NCBI RefSeq assembly: GCF_020034665.1
Contig: NZ_JAIQDI010000001.1
Location: forward strand, 496,001-560,000
From: Niabella beijingensis
Lineage (GTDB): Bacteria > Bacteroidota > Bacteroidia > Chitinophagales > Chitinophagaceae
Direction of reading: 5' to 3'
DNA: 64,000 nt
The notes under the pieces are model-generated. The model had not been told where the DNA came from. It worked only from the letters and a program-made list of their open reading frames with translations, and ran no database searches. The translations under genes were made by a program, and so were the position numbers. Shown piece by piece: positions 17,228 through 26,363 of the stretch. Position 1 is the stretch's first letter. The number at the start of each line of letters is the position of its first letter.

Positions 17228-19414
17228 ATGAGCCTTGTCACCTCAAAAAGCAGCCCTAATAGTACCCGCAAGCAGGCCTCCGCGAAAAAAAGTCAAAAAA
17301 GCGCCGACGGGAAAAAAATTACCCAAAAAGCAAAGAATAAGGAGGTTAACAAAAATGAGCCGGTATCCAGGATTAAGAAAGTTATAAAGGAACCTAAAGC
17401 CAATCTCTCTGGACAAGGCACCTTAAAAACATTGCTTAAAAAGGCTCCAAAAAGGGCTTTTTATACCCATTTAAATCCCATGTTGGCAACATTGATTGAT
17501 AAGCCCTTTGACGAACAAGGATGGATCTATGAAGTAAAATGGGATGGTTACCGGGCAGTGTCATTTCTAAACAAAAAACAGGTTGAAATCAAGTCCCGTA
17601 ATAGCAAATCCTTCAATGAAAAATACTATCCCGTCTATGATGCGCTTAAAGCGTGGAAGAAAAATGTAATCGTTGACGGTGAAATTGTAGTAGTCAAAGA
17701 AAACGGGCAATCTGATTTTTCATCTTTACAGAATTGGAGAAGTGAGGCAGATGGTACTTTGCTCTATTACCTCTTTGATATCTTATGGTATGACGGGCAT
17801 GACCTTACCAAATTAGAACTAACGGAGCGAAAAGCGATATTAAAAGAGCTTGTCCCGGAAAGCGACATTCTCAAACTGAGTGATAATTTTGAAACATCAG
17901 GTATCGAGTTCCTTGAAGCCGCAAAAAAAATGGGGTTGGAAGGGATCATGGCAAAGAAAAAAGACAGCCCATACCTTACCGGTGACAGAAGCAGAAACTG
18001 GTTAAAAATAAAAGCTAACAAAAGGCAGGAGGTTGTAATAGCGGGCTATACCAAAAATAATGACAGCAGTAAACCCTTTAGTTCTTTGCTGGTTGGTGTT
18101 TTCGAAAGAGGAAAGCTCATATATACAGGCAAAATTGGGACTGGTTTTAACATCAAACAGCAGAAAGAAATGCTTACCCAGTTTAAGCCGCTTGTTATTA
18201 AAAAACCGGCATTTGATGAGGAACCCGATATCAATAAACCCAGTAGGTTCCGTCCCAATCCAACAAAGGCTACCGCCACCTGGCTAAAGCCAAAATTGAT
18301 CTGCGAAGTAAGTTTTGCCGAGATGACCAATGATGGAGTAATGCGCCACCCGTCTTTTGAAGGAATGCGTGCAGACAAAAAGGCAAATGAGGTCAGGTTG
18401 GAAAAAGAAATAGAAACGGAAGATGTTTTAGCGCCAAAGGGGAAAAGATCGATTATCAAAATTGCGAAGAGCGGAGGACGAAAAACATTACTTAATCCGT
18501 CAGATGAAACCCAGGTGCGCAAAATTGGCGGGCATGAGCTGAAATTTACAAACCTGAGCAAAGTATTCTGGCCGAAAGAAAAATATACAAAAAGAGATTT
18601 AATTAATTATTACTACCAGGTATCGCCATACATTCTCCCCTACTTAAAAGACCGGCCCCAATCAATGAATCGTTTTCCGGATGGGATCAAGGGGGAAGGT
18701 TTTTATTTCAAAGATGTAACTGGTAAAGCGCCGGATTGGGTACATACGTTCCTGTATCGCAGCGACGCAGATAATAGAGACCGAAATTACCTCGTAGGAC
18801 ATGATGAGGCTACATTGCTATATATGGCCAATCTCGGGTGTATTGAAATGAATCCCTGGAGCAGTACGATTAAGAAGCCAGACCATCCCACCTTTTGCAT
18901 CATAGATTTGGATCCGGGGAATAAAACTTCTTTTGATCAGGTTATCGAAGCGGCCAATGTTACCAGGGAAATTCTTACTGAATTCGGTGTACTATCTTAT
19001 CCCAAAACCAGCGGATCAACAGGCATCCATATATATATCCCTTTGGGGAATAAATACACGTATGAGCAATCCAAAGAATTTGCGCGGGTGATTGCAACGC
19101 TGGTTCATCACAGAATCCCTAAGTTTACATCGATAGAACGTACCGTAAAAAACAGAAAAGGCAAAATGTATCTGGACTTTCTCCAGAACAGACCTCATGC
19201 TACAATTGCAGCGCCTTATTCGGTCAGGCCCAAGCCAGGCGCAACCGTTTCTATGCCATTGGACTGGTCTGAAGTAAACAAAGGACTAAAGATAGCAGAC
19301 TTTACCATTAACAATGCTGTTGACCGGGTAAAAAAAATAGGTGACCTGTTTAAACCTGTTCTCGGGAAAGGAATTGATCTTTACAAAATTGTTAAGGCAA
19401 TGGACAAGGACTGA
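17228..19414 (+). CDS. ligD: ATP-dependent DNA ligase LigD (ligase plus polymerase, no phosphoesterase)
   Basis: A 728-residue enzyme for non-homologous end joining with Ku. The first 75 residues are a Lys/Ser-rich tail. The ligase domain follows, with the adenylated Lys in KWDGYRA (residue 104), then DGEIVV, GLEGIMAKKKDSPY and NWLKIK, and an OB fold to about residue 390. The C-terminal domain from about 425 (LKFTNLSKVFWPKEKYTKRD) is the LigD primase-polymerase with the catalytic Asp pair in FCIIDLDPGN. The third domain often present, the 3'-phosphoesterase, is not found. No ku gene is in the window. The gene is monocistronic. Confidence 0.95.
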   Translation: MSLVTSKSSPNSTRKQASAKKSQKSADGKKITQKAKNKEVNKNEPVSRIKKVIKEPKANLSGQGTLKTLLKKAPKRAFYTHLNPMLATLIDKPFDEQGWIYEVKWDGYRAVSFLNKKQVEIKSRNSKSFNEKYYPVYDALKAWKKNVIVDGEIVVVKENGQSDFSSLQNWRSEADGTLLYYLFDILWYDGHDLTKLELTERKAILKELVPESDILKLSDNFETSGIEFLEAAKKMGLEGIMAKKKDSPYLTGDRSRNWLKIKANKRQEVVIAGYTKNNDSSKPFSSLLVGVFERGKLIYTGKIGTGFNIKQQKEMLTQFKPLVIKKPAFDEEPDINKPSRFRPNPTKATATWLKPKLICEVSFAEMTNDGVMRHPSFEGMRADKKANEVRLEKEIETEDVLAPKGKRSIIKIAKSGGRKTLLNPSDETQVRKIGGHELKFTNLSKVFWPKEKYTKRDLINYYYQVSPYILPYLKDRPQSMNRFPDGIKGEGFYFKDVTGKAPDWVHTFLYRSDADNRDRNYLVGHDEATLLYMANLGCIEMNPWSSTIKKPDHPTFCIIDLDPGNKTSFDQVIEAANVTREILTEFGVLSYPKTSGSTGIHIYIPLGNKYTYEQSKEFARVIATLVHHRIPKFTSIERTVKNRKGKMYLDFLQNRPHATIAAPYSVRPKPGATVSMPLDWSEVNKGLKIADFTINNAVDRVKKIGDLFKPVLGKGIDLYKIVKAMDKD

Positions 19415-20102
19415 TCTCAATCATCCTTAATTCTATATTTCATCTGAAACGGAAAAAGCGCTTTTTACAATATCGGGCTTCATTACCTGGCCTTATAGAA
19501 AAACTGCTGAAAAAACATCACTGCACACAGACAATGTAAGGTTTATCCTTCTACCAAACCGAAGCCTCATTTTACCTCCCAAATTACATTGGGAAAGCCC
19601 CCATGTCATAAATTTATGAGGCAACTTTCCACATTGTTTATAACAATTTTGTCAAAGCACGGGTCATGACCGTCAAATGACAAAATGAATAAAATTGGAA
19701 AACGAGCAATCCGCCGAAAGGCACAACAGGACTGCATTACGCTATGGATAAAATAAGAAATTTACGGAACGTTCAGATCGAAAAATTGCAAAATAAGGGG
19801 TAAAATATTTCCACAGGCTGTGTATAACAAGTTTCACAGGTCTCAACTTTATATAATTAATTTGTAATTCACTGCTGTCAAAACAGCATCACAAGCTCTT
19901 TGTATAAAAAACTCAGGATAAGGAAGTAGGAACAATAGGTTGGTGCACATACTTCACACTGCGAATATACGTTCGGTTCCGTCCTGGAATCATCAACTTA
20001 TCCACCGTTTTTTGACACCTGTTAAGGCTATGCTTAGCCTCAAAACATTGGGTTAAATCCTGGCAATTTCGCTTTGGATGTAAAAGACCCCTTATTTAGA
20101 TT
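19415..20102. other. Intergenic region with DnaA-box-like sites
   Basis: Nearly 700 bases with no supported gene. It includes TGTGTATAA (19819-19827, reverse complement TTATACACA, a full match to the DnaA box TTATNCACA) and TTATCCACC (19998-20006, one mismatch). Two more sites lie further on, at 20520 (TTATCAACA, one mismatch) and 20533 (TGTGGATAA, full match). A palindrome AAAAAGCGCTTTTT at 19453 may end ligD transcription. An origin role is only a possibility. Confidence 0.4.
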
Positions 20103-20249
20103 ATGTCTAAATATAAAGGCACCTGCATGCGGTGCCATAACTATGGTCCGGTTTGTTGGTTTTCTACAAAACCAATCATCGACGACCAAACAGGTCAAAC
20201 AATAAAAAAGGGCAAACGCATTTGCTTTTGCCCCGCCTGCACGCTCTGA
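20103..20249 (+). CDS. Small zinc-ribbon-like protein
   Basis: A 48-codon frame from ATG 20103 to TGA 20247. The product starts MSKYKGTCMRCHNYGPVCWF and ends KRICFCPACTL. The two Cys pairs CMRC and CPAC, plus extra Cys in VCW and ICF, are the spacing of a zinc ribbon or rubredoxin-like knuckle. It is too short for the usual gene-length cut-off. A nine-base hairpin follows 20 bases after the stop. Cys content of 12 percent in an otherwise AT-rich region argues for coding. Confidence 0.55.
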   Translation: MSKYKGTCMRCHNYGPVCWFSTKPIIDDQTGQTIKKGKRICFCPACTL

Positions 20250-20269
20250 AGTGCTGTTTGATCCGGACA

Positions 20270-20388
20270 GCAATTAACCTGTGTTAATTGCATCTTGTAG
20301 GAGTAGCCCCTTAAAATCCGATCTATCGAAAAGGTCGAAGCTACCCGGTTAGGATCTCATACTACCAATATGGGATCCTAATTTTTTT
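20270..20388 (+). ncRNA. Possible structured RNA ahead of dnaE
   Basis: Three hairpins follow each other: GCAATTAAC/GTTAATTGC with a CTGT loop (20270-20291), a GTAGC/GCTAC stem near 20303-20345 enclosing CGATC/GGTCG, and a terminator hairpin with a T-tract (20349-20388). No reading frame covers the stretch. This could be a small RNA, a leader, or simply the 3' region of the zinc-ribbon gene. I cannot assign it to a known RNA family. Confidence 0.35.
20349..20388 (+). terminator. Rho-independent terminator
   Basis: TTAGGATC and GATCCTAA, extended by CAT and ATG with one bulge, form a stem with a loop of about ten bases and are followed by seven T residues. It would end transcription of the zinc-ribbon gene or of a small RNA before the dnaE promoter. 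Confidence 0.8.
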
Positions 20389-20770
20389 ATACTAAATGTC
20401 TATTGTTTGATGTTTAAAATGCATGTATTTGCCCATTATTTCCTTTGCTCGCCACAAATGTATTTGTTTTCTTTTATTAAACAAACACGAAACAATTTTG
20501 AAACGAAATTTTATCAAAGTTATCAACAAAATTGTGGATAATTCTATAACTAGTTGATGATCAAGATTGCAATCCTGAAATTCATATGCTTAAACTTAAT
20601 TTAAATTCACAGGTTTTTTCTTCGCGTTGCTAAATTGCCTTTAACTGCCGCTTCGATTTCATATGCACATTTACCCGGGAATAAAAAGCAATCATCCCGG
20701 AGAACAATCAACAATGCTCTGCACATTGATATTTAATTAAAAATCAAACAAATGCGACATGCCCAAAATA

Positions 20771-20790
20771 ATTAGCAATTAAATGCTAAT
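20771..20790. promoter_or_regulatory. Candidate operator of the dnaE-dinB operon
   Basis: ATTAGCA and TGCTAAT are perfect inverted repeats with six bases between, 46 bases upstream of the dnaE start. A further half site TTAGCA occurs at 20813. In other bacteria such translesion operons are under damage control through LexA or an S24-type repressor, so this may be the local damage box; no repressor gene is in the window. Confidence 0.5.
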
Positions 20791-20835
20791 ATTTTTAGTT
20801 TTTGAGTATACCTTAGCAGTGAAAATGCACAGTAA

Positions 20836-23787
20836 ATGTATCTTAACTGCAAAACATATTATAGCCTCCGGTATGGAACGTATAGCACTGAAGAACTGGT
20901 TTTGGAAGCCGCAGACAAATTGGTTACAACACTGGCATTAACCAATATTAACAGTACCATTGATTCCTGGGAGTTTGTGAAGCTGTGTCAACAAAACGGA
21001 ATAAAACCGGTTTTAGGCACAGAGATCAGGAACAAGGGCACCCTTCTTTACATTTTGATTGCCGCCAATAACAATGGCTTGCGCTGGATCCACCGGTTTT
21101 TATCGGAACATCTAATGAACAAAAAACCATTTCCTTTAGCTGGTGATACCCCTCTTTTTTTTGACAATCAAAATGACGGTTTTGTTATTTACCCGCTTAG
21201 AGGAAAGCCGCTGGAACAGTTGGAGCGCAATGAGTACGTTGGTATCCTGCCGACTGAATTAAATATGCTTTATTCAATTGATTGGAAACCCTATAAGGAT
21301 CGGTTTGTGATCCGCCAGCCGGTTACTTTTCAAAACCAAAAAAAATACTTCAACCTGCACCGGCTGCTCCGGGCAATAGATGAAAATGCAATACTCACCA
21401 AATTGACCATCGAGTCGCAGGCTTCTCCGGATGAGATCTTCCTTGCCCCATCCGAATTACTGGAGAAGTTCAAGGATTATCCAGGCTTCGTAACAAATAC
21501 TTACAAACTGATGGATGCCTGCGATATCAAAATGGAATTTTATACCGATAAGACAAAAAAAGTTTTCGGGGGAACCCCGGAAGATGACCGGAAATTATTA
21601 GAGAAGCTGGCACTGGACGGTTTTAGCAGAAGGTATGGAATGCAAAATAAGGTTGCCCTGGAACGACTGCATAAAGAACTTAAAATCATAAACGACCTGG
21701 GTTTTAATGCCTACTTCCTGATCAATTGGGATATGGTAATGTTTGCAAAAAACAGGGGTTCCTATTATGTGGGACGAGGAAGCGGAGCTAATTCCATTGT
21801 GGCCTATTGCCTTTACATTACGGAAGTCTGCCCGGTTGAATTAAATCTTTTTTTCGAGCGCTTTTTAAACCCACACAGGAAGTCCCCTCCGGATTTTGAC
21901 ATAGATTTTTCCTGGCGCGACCGCGACGAAATTATGGATTATCTGTTTAAGCGGCATGGAAGTGATTATGTCGCTTTGTTAGGTTCCATTTCAACTTTTA
22001 AATATGACGCGGCAACACACGAATTGGGCAAAGTCTTTGGATTATCCGAAGAAGAAATTAAAGCCGTTCAAAAATCACCCGATTTTAATGACCCAATACA
22101 TAAGCTGGTCATTCAATATAGCCGGTTATTACATGGCTTTCCCAATATTATGTCCCTTCACCCTTGTGGGGTTCTGATATCAGACAAAGCCATTTCCCAC
22201 TATGCAACCCGCTTTATGCCGCCTAAAGGGTTTCCAACAGTGCAAATGGATATGTTTACCGCCGAGGATGTAGGGTTAAACAAGTTTGACGTTCTTAGCC
22301 AACGCGGATTAGGCCATATTAAAGACTGCCTGGCCTGGATTCTTCTGAACAAAGGCGTTCGAGTCGATATTTTCGATATCCAGCGTTTTAAAAAGGATGA
22401 GCAAATCAAAAAACAAATCCGGGAAGCAAACACGATCGGCTGCTTTTACATTGAATCCCCGGCTATGCGCGGGCTGTTAAAAAAACTACGGTGTGATGAT
22501 TATCTCACTTTAGTTGCAGCTTCGTCCATTATCCGGCCGGGCGTTGCCGAAAGCGGCATGATGCGTGAATATATTGAGCGGTATCATAACACTGCTGCAA
22601 TCAAGTACCTTCACCCGTTATTTGAAGAGCACCTGGGCGAAACATTCGGCGTAATGGTATACCAGGAGGACGTCATTAAGATAGGCTATTATTTTGCCGG
22701 GCTGGACCTGGGGGAAGCTGATATCTTACGCCGTGCCATGTCGGGTAAATATCGCTCGGATAATGAATTCCAGATGATCAAAGAAAAGTTTATGTCCAAT
22801 TGTGAAAAACTTGGACATAGCACAGAATTGGCACAGGAGGTATGGCGGCAAATGCAGTCATTCGCAGGCTACAGCTTTAACAAGGCACATTCCGCCTCCT
22901 TTGCGGTGGAAAGTTATCAATCGCTTTTCCTGAAAACATACTATCCTAAAGAATTTATGGTTTCCGTTATTAACAACTTCGGTGGCTTTTATACAACGGA
23001 GTTGTATTTTCTGGAATTACTGAAATGCGGGGGAGAAATTCATCCTCCATGTATCAACAACAGTGAGTATTACACCAGCATTGATGACAACACCATCTAT
23101 TTAGGATTAATTCACATTAAATCCTTACAGAAAAAATTAGCTGAGGCCATATTAGACAACCGGGACAACCACGGTTCTTTTTTGCATTTACAGGAATTTA
23201 TCGAGCGCATCAACCCAGGATTGGAACAACTAAATATATTGATCCAGATCGGCGCATTCGGATTTACCGGCAAATCTAAAAAGAGATTATTATGGGAAGC
23301 CAATTTTTTACAAAAGCGTATCACCACAACACATCACCATGCACTTTTTGAAGAAAAGCCCGTTGAGTTTGAATTACCGCAATTAATCGATTTACGCATC
23401 GACGATCTCTATGACCAGATGGAAATTTTGGGCTTCCCGTTAACCAATCCTTTTGAACTGGCTGATGAAGATCCTGCCAGCTTTATAGATGCCAGAGATC
23501 TGGAGCATTATAAGGGGCAAAAGGTGACGGTTCTTGCCTACTTTATTACACGCAAACACGTTACCACAAAGCGCAAAGATCAAATGTTCTTTGGCACCTT
23601 TGTAGATCACAATCTGGACTGGATCGACACCGTACATTTTCCGGATAGCGCTAAAAAGTTCCCATTACATTCCTCCGGGTTTTATAAGATCAGCGGGAAG
23701 GTCGTTGAAGATTTTGGCGTCTTCAGTATCGAAGTGTCCTATATGGAACAAACGGGATATAAACAACGAAGCTATGCTAACCTATGA
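20836..23787 (+). CDS. DnaE-type DNA polymerase III alpha subunit, probably error-prone (DnaE2-like)
   Basis: A 983-residue C-family polymerase, shorter than replicative DnaE (about 1,150 residues). The order is PHP domain (1-270), palm and fingers with the catalytic PDFDIDF (near 352) and GRGSGANSIVAYCL, then the thumb, FAGYSFNKAHSASFA, HhH region and a C-terminal OB fold (MFFGTFVDHNLDWIDTVHFP). In the PHP domain the usual metal ligands are lost (LNCKTYYSLRYG and LTNINST), so no proofreading activity is expected. It overlaps the dinB start by 14 bases, indicating translational coupling. The pair points to translesion synthesis after DNA damage. Confidence 0.88.
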   Translation: MYLNCKTYYSLRYGTYSTEELVLEAADKLVTTLALTNINSTIDSWEFVKLCQQNGIKPVLGTEIRNKGTLLYILIAANNNGLRWIHRFLSEHLMNKKPFPLAGDTPLFFDNQNDGFVIYPLRGKPLEQLERNEYVGILPTELNMLYSIDWKPYKDRFVIRQPVTFQNQKKYFNLHRLLRAIDENAILTKLTIESQASPDEIFLAPSELLEKFKDYPGFVTNTYKLMDACDIKMEFYTDKTKKVFGGTPEDDRKLLEKLALDGFSRRYGMQNKVALERLHKELKIINDLGFNAYFLINWDMVMFAKNRGSYYVGRGSGANSIVAYCLYITEVCPVELNLFFERFLNPHRKSPPDFDIDFSWRDRDEIMDYLFKRHGSDYVALLGSISTFKYDAATHELGKVFGLSEEEIKAVQKSPDFNDPIHKLVIQYSRLLHGFPNIMSLHPCGVLISDKAISHYATRFMPPKGFPTVQMDMFTAEDVGLNKFDVLSQRGLGHIKDCLAWILLNKGVRVDIFDIQRFKKDEQIKKQIREANTIGCFYIESPAMRGLLKKLRCDDYLTLVAASSIIRPGVAESGMMREYIERYHNTAAIKYLHPLFEEHLGETFGVMVYQEDVIKIGYYFAGLDLGEADILRRAMSGKYRSDNEFQMIKEKFMSNCEKLGHSTELAQEVWRQMQSFAGYSFNKAHSASFAVESYQSLFLKTYYPKEFMVSVINNFGGFYTTELYFLELLKCGGEIHPPCINNSEYYTSIDDNTIYLGLIHIKSLQKKLAEAILDNRDNHGSFLHLQEFIERINPGLEQLNILIQIGAFGFTGKSKKRLLWEANFLQKRITTTHHHALFEEKPVEFELPQLIDLRIDDLYDQMEILGFPLTNPFELADEDPASFIDARDLEHYKGQKVTVLAYFITRKHVTTKRKDQMFFGTFVDHNLDWIDTVHFPDSAKKFPLHSSGFYKISGKVVEDFGVFSIEVSYMEQTGYKQRSYANL

Positions 23788-24931
23788 TAACAGACATATT
23801 GCCCACCTGGACATGGACACTTTTTTTGTGGCCGTAGAGCATCTAAGAAATCCCAGGCTAAAAGGCAAGCCCATTCTGATTGGCGGTAACAACGCCAGAG
23901 GGGTTGTTGCATCTTGCAGTTATGAGGCCCGGCGATTTGGCATTCACAGCGCCATGCCGATGAAAACAGCTTTACGGTTGTGCAAGCATGCCATTATAGT
24001 AAAAAGTGACTATGAGGCTTATTCCAAATATTCCGAGTTAGTAACGGACATAATACATGAAACCGTACCACTATATGAGAAGGCATCGATCGATGAATTT
24101 TATGTTGACCTGAGTGGCATGGACAAATTTTTTGGGTGCTTTAAATTCACTTCAAAATTAAAGGACAAAATCTTTAAAGAAAGCGGCTTACCGGTTTCCT
24201 GGGGACTGGCTTCCAATAAGCTGATCAGCAAGGTTGCCACCAATGAAGTAAAACCCAATGGCCAGTTAGAAATACTCCCCGGTTTTGAAAAAGGCTTTTT
24301 AGCACCATTGAGTATTATGAAAATTCCCGGCATCGGTAAAGAAACGGGCTACAAACTGCTTAAAATGGGGGTAGAAACCGTAAAAACGCTTAGTGAAATT
24401 CCGGTAGAATTACTGCAAAACCTAATGGGAGAAAATGGATCAGAGCTATGGAGAAGGGCCAACGGCATCGACGAAAGCCCTGTTGTTCCTTATCGTGAAC
24501 AAAAAGGCATATCCACGGAGCAAACATTTCAGGAAGATACCATTAATACGGAATTGCTTAAAAGCAAGCTGGTCCATATGACAGAAAAAATTGGGTTTGA
24601 ACTCCGGAGCCAAAACCGATTAACCGGATGCATTGCGGTAAAAATCAGGTATACCGATTTTGAAACCCATGTTAAACAAAAAACAGTCCCTTATACAAAC
24701 ATGGATGAGGTACTATTCAAATATGCTAAAGAAATTTTTGATCAGCTATATAACCGGCGGCAGCTGATACGGCTAATCGGGATACGTTATACCAAACTCA
24801 TACCTGGCAATCACCAAATCAACCTGTTTAGTGACACTACCGAACAAATCAATCTATATCAATCCATTGACTATATAAAAAAACGCTTTGGAGAAAATCT
24901 ATTATCACGAGGCGGCGCCATTTTAAAATAA
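23774..24931 (+). CDS. dinB: Y-family DNA polymerase IV
   Basis: A 385-residue translesion polymerase. The start ATG at 23774 is chosen because it precedes the conserved HLDMDTFFVAVE (first catalytic Asp) by ten residues; the frame extends further upstream only with a TTG. Other landmarks: SCSYEARRFGIHSAMP, the catalytic KASIDEFYVDLSGM, GLASNKLISKVAT, the helix-hairpin-helix IPGIGKETGYKLL, and a little-finger domain to the end. The C-terminus (INLFSD) may be a sliding-clamp binding motif. It is co-transcribed with dnaE and converges on the yedK gene with nine bases of overlap. Confidence 0.93.
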   Translation: MLTYDNRHIAHLDMDTFFVAVEHLRNPRLKGKPILIGGNNARGVVASCSYEARRFGIHSAMPMKTALRLCKHAIIVKSDYEAYSKYSELVTDIIHETVPLYEKASIDEFYVDLSGMDKFFGCFKFTSKLKDKIFKESGLPVSWGLASNKLISKVATNEVKPNGQLEILPGFEKGFLAPLSIMKIPGIGKETGYKLLKMGVETVKTLSEIPVELLQNLMGENGSELWRRANGIDESPVVPYREQKGISTEQTFQEDTINTELLKSKLVHMTEKIGFELRSQNRLTGCIAVKIRYTDFETHVKQKTVPYTNMDEVLFKYAKEIFDQLYNRRQLIRLIGIRYTKLIPGNHQINLFSDTTEQINLYQSIDYIKKRFGENLLSRGGAILK

Positions 24932-25798
24932 AGCCCCCTGCATACCTTCAACAAAATCCGGGTCTACTCCCGGAATTTCAAGAGGCGGCAGTTCCGGGTA
25001 AAAGCGCCTGGCAAGCGGGTCTATACTATTCAGAAACCCTCTATCTAACGTATAATAATCTAATTGCTCATAGGGAATCTGGTAAGAAGCAATTTCCTGA
25101 ATCCTTTTTTCATCCAGATCCCCAAATACCCACTCCCACGCAAGGTCATCGGTCAGCATCGTGGGCTGCCGTTTCTTTTGATTGTGGATCTGCTCCATTA
25201 CCAGGTTAGCCTTCGTGGTAACAATGGAACAGGTATCTACAACCTCTCCCGTTTCAGCATCTTCCCATTGCTGCCAGATTCCGGCAAGCCAAAAATATTC
25301 CCGCCCCTTTAACATAACCCGGTAGGGGTATTTAACCGGTGTGACCCTTCGCTTTCCTGTTTTTTTATTTACTGGAAACTCATGCCTCCATTCATAAAAA
25401 CCTGAAGATAAAAAAAGGCATCTCCGGGCAAGTGCGGCGTTACGATACACTTTACCTTTATTTAAAAGTTCTTCAGATACCGCGTTTAAAAAATCCAACC
25501 CTGCAACCAACTGCCCACGGTGGTCCTTGTGCGGACGGCGGCCAATCATCACCTGCTCCCTGGTTTCCCAATAGGGCCAGGTTAAAGGATCGGGAATGAA
25601 ACCCCACTCCATCTGTACCAATTCAAAATCCTCCGTTCCCTGATCATCCCCCACAGGCACCAGTACCGCGCTGTTCGAGAAATCAAAGCCTACAATCAGG
25701 TCCCGGTTCAGGAATTTATATTTGGAAACCAGTTTTTCCAAATGCTTTAACCGGATAAATTCATCCCGCGTCACTTTTTGACCGTTGTAATAACACAT
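24923..25798 (-). CDS. yedK: SRAP/HMCES (YedK) abasic-site protein
   Basis: A 291-residue SOS response-associated peptidase-fold protein, which crosslinks to abasic sites in single-stranded DNA and shields them. The catalytic Cys is residue 2 (MCYYNG). Further family residues: NAVSEEL, the Glu in SGFYEWRHE, and TTKANLVMEQIHNQKKRQP with the catalytic His. The C-terminal region is longer than in E. coli YedK (about 220 residues). It is the last gene of a three-gene minus-strand unit and lies tail to tail with dinB, consistent with a damage-response district. Confidence 0.92.
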   Translation of the reverse strand: MCYYNGQKVTRDEFIRLKHLEKLVSKYKFLNRDLIVGFDFSNSAVLVPVGDDQGTEDFELVQMEWGFIPDPLTWPYWETREQVMIGRRPHKDHRGQLVAGLDFLNAVSEELLNKGKVYRNAALARRCLFLSSGFYEWRHEFPVNKKTGKRRVTPVKYPYRVMLKGREYFWLAGIWQQWEDAETGEVVDTCSIVTTKANLVMEQIHNQKKRQPTMLTDDLAWEWVFGDLDEKRIQEIASYQIPYEQLDYYTLDRGFLNSIDPLARRFYPELPPLEIPGVDPDFVEGMQGALF

Positions 25799-25800
25799 AA

Positions 25801-26064
25801 TTATTTGTCCCTGTTCGTTAAATATTCCTCAATTAATCGCCCCACCCCTTCTGCCTCTTGCTGCCTCCCTTCCGGTACGGACGTCCAAAATTCTTTTTTT
25901 TCAGCATTTTTTGCTTTGGTTATAACAATTGGTTTTCGGGAACTACTGAAAACAATATTGAAAGCTATTACACGCGGGAGGTTCATCCGCTCACACTTTA
26001 GCGTCACCCCATGCGCCACAAAGCTGAACCGATCCCCTGCCTTATCAAAAATATTGTTTGCCAT
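25801..26064 (-). CDS. Small unknown protein upstream of yedK
   Basis: An 87-residue protein (start MANNIFDKAGDRFSF), two bases upstream of yedK and overlapping the previous gene's stop by one base (TAATG). Tight packing argues for a real operon member. It has a basic segment SSSRKPIVITKAKNAEKKEF. No family is recognised. Confidence 0.6.
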   Translation of the reverse strand: MANNIFDKAGDRFSFVAHGVTLKCERMNLPRVIAFNIVFSSSRKPIVITKAKNAEKKEFWTSVPEGRQQEAEGVGRLIEEYLTNRDK

Positions 26065-26363
26065 TACTCCAGATTTTCTAAATACTTCTTTATTGCTTCG
26101 TTCAGATCATTTAAGATCAGGGTATCAATACTCGGGTCACCTGGTAAGGGGAAATATAAGCACCAGTTAGGATCATATACAAGTGTAAACTGTAAACTCC
26201 CTCTGTCCGGATCAAGCATGTAACCATGAATTTTGTCAACATCCGGCTCCGGACCGCCAATTTGCGGCGAGTGGTGAAAATGCAGACTTGCATAAAACCT
26301 TGCCTGATCATTTTCCAGGGATACTTCCATATGAGAACGGTTCCGCAAATCGATTTTAAACAT
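26064..26363 (-). CDS. Small unknown protein, first gene of the yedK unit
   Basis: A 99-residue protein (start MFKIDLRNRSHMEVSLENDQ) with aromatic-rich beta strands (ARFYASLHFHHS, WCLYFPLPGD) and an acidic helical tail. It begins the operon leading to yedK. The function is not known. Confidence 0.6.
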   Translation of the reverse strand: MFKIDLRNRSHMEVSLENDQARFYASLHFHHSPQIGGPEPDVDKIHGYMLDPDRGSLQFTLVYDPNWCLYFPLPGDPSIDTLILNDLNEAIKKYLENLE

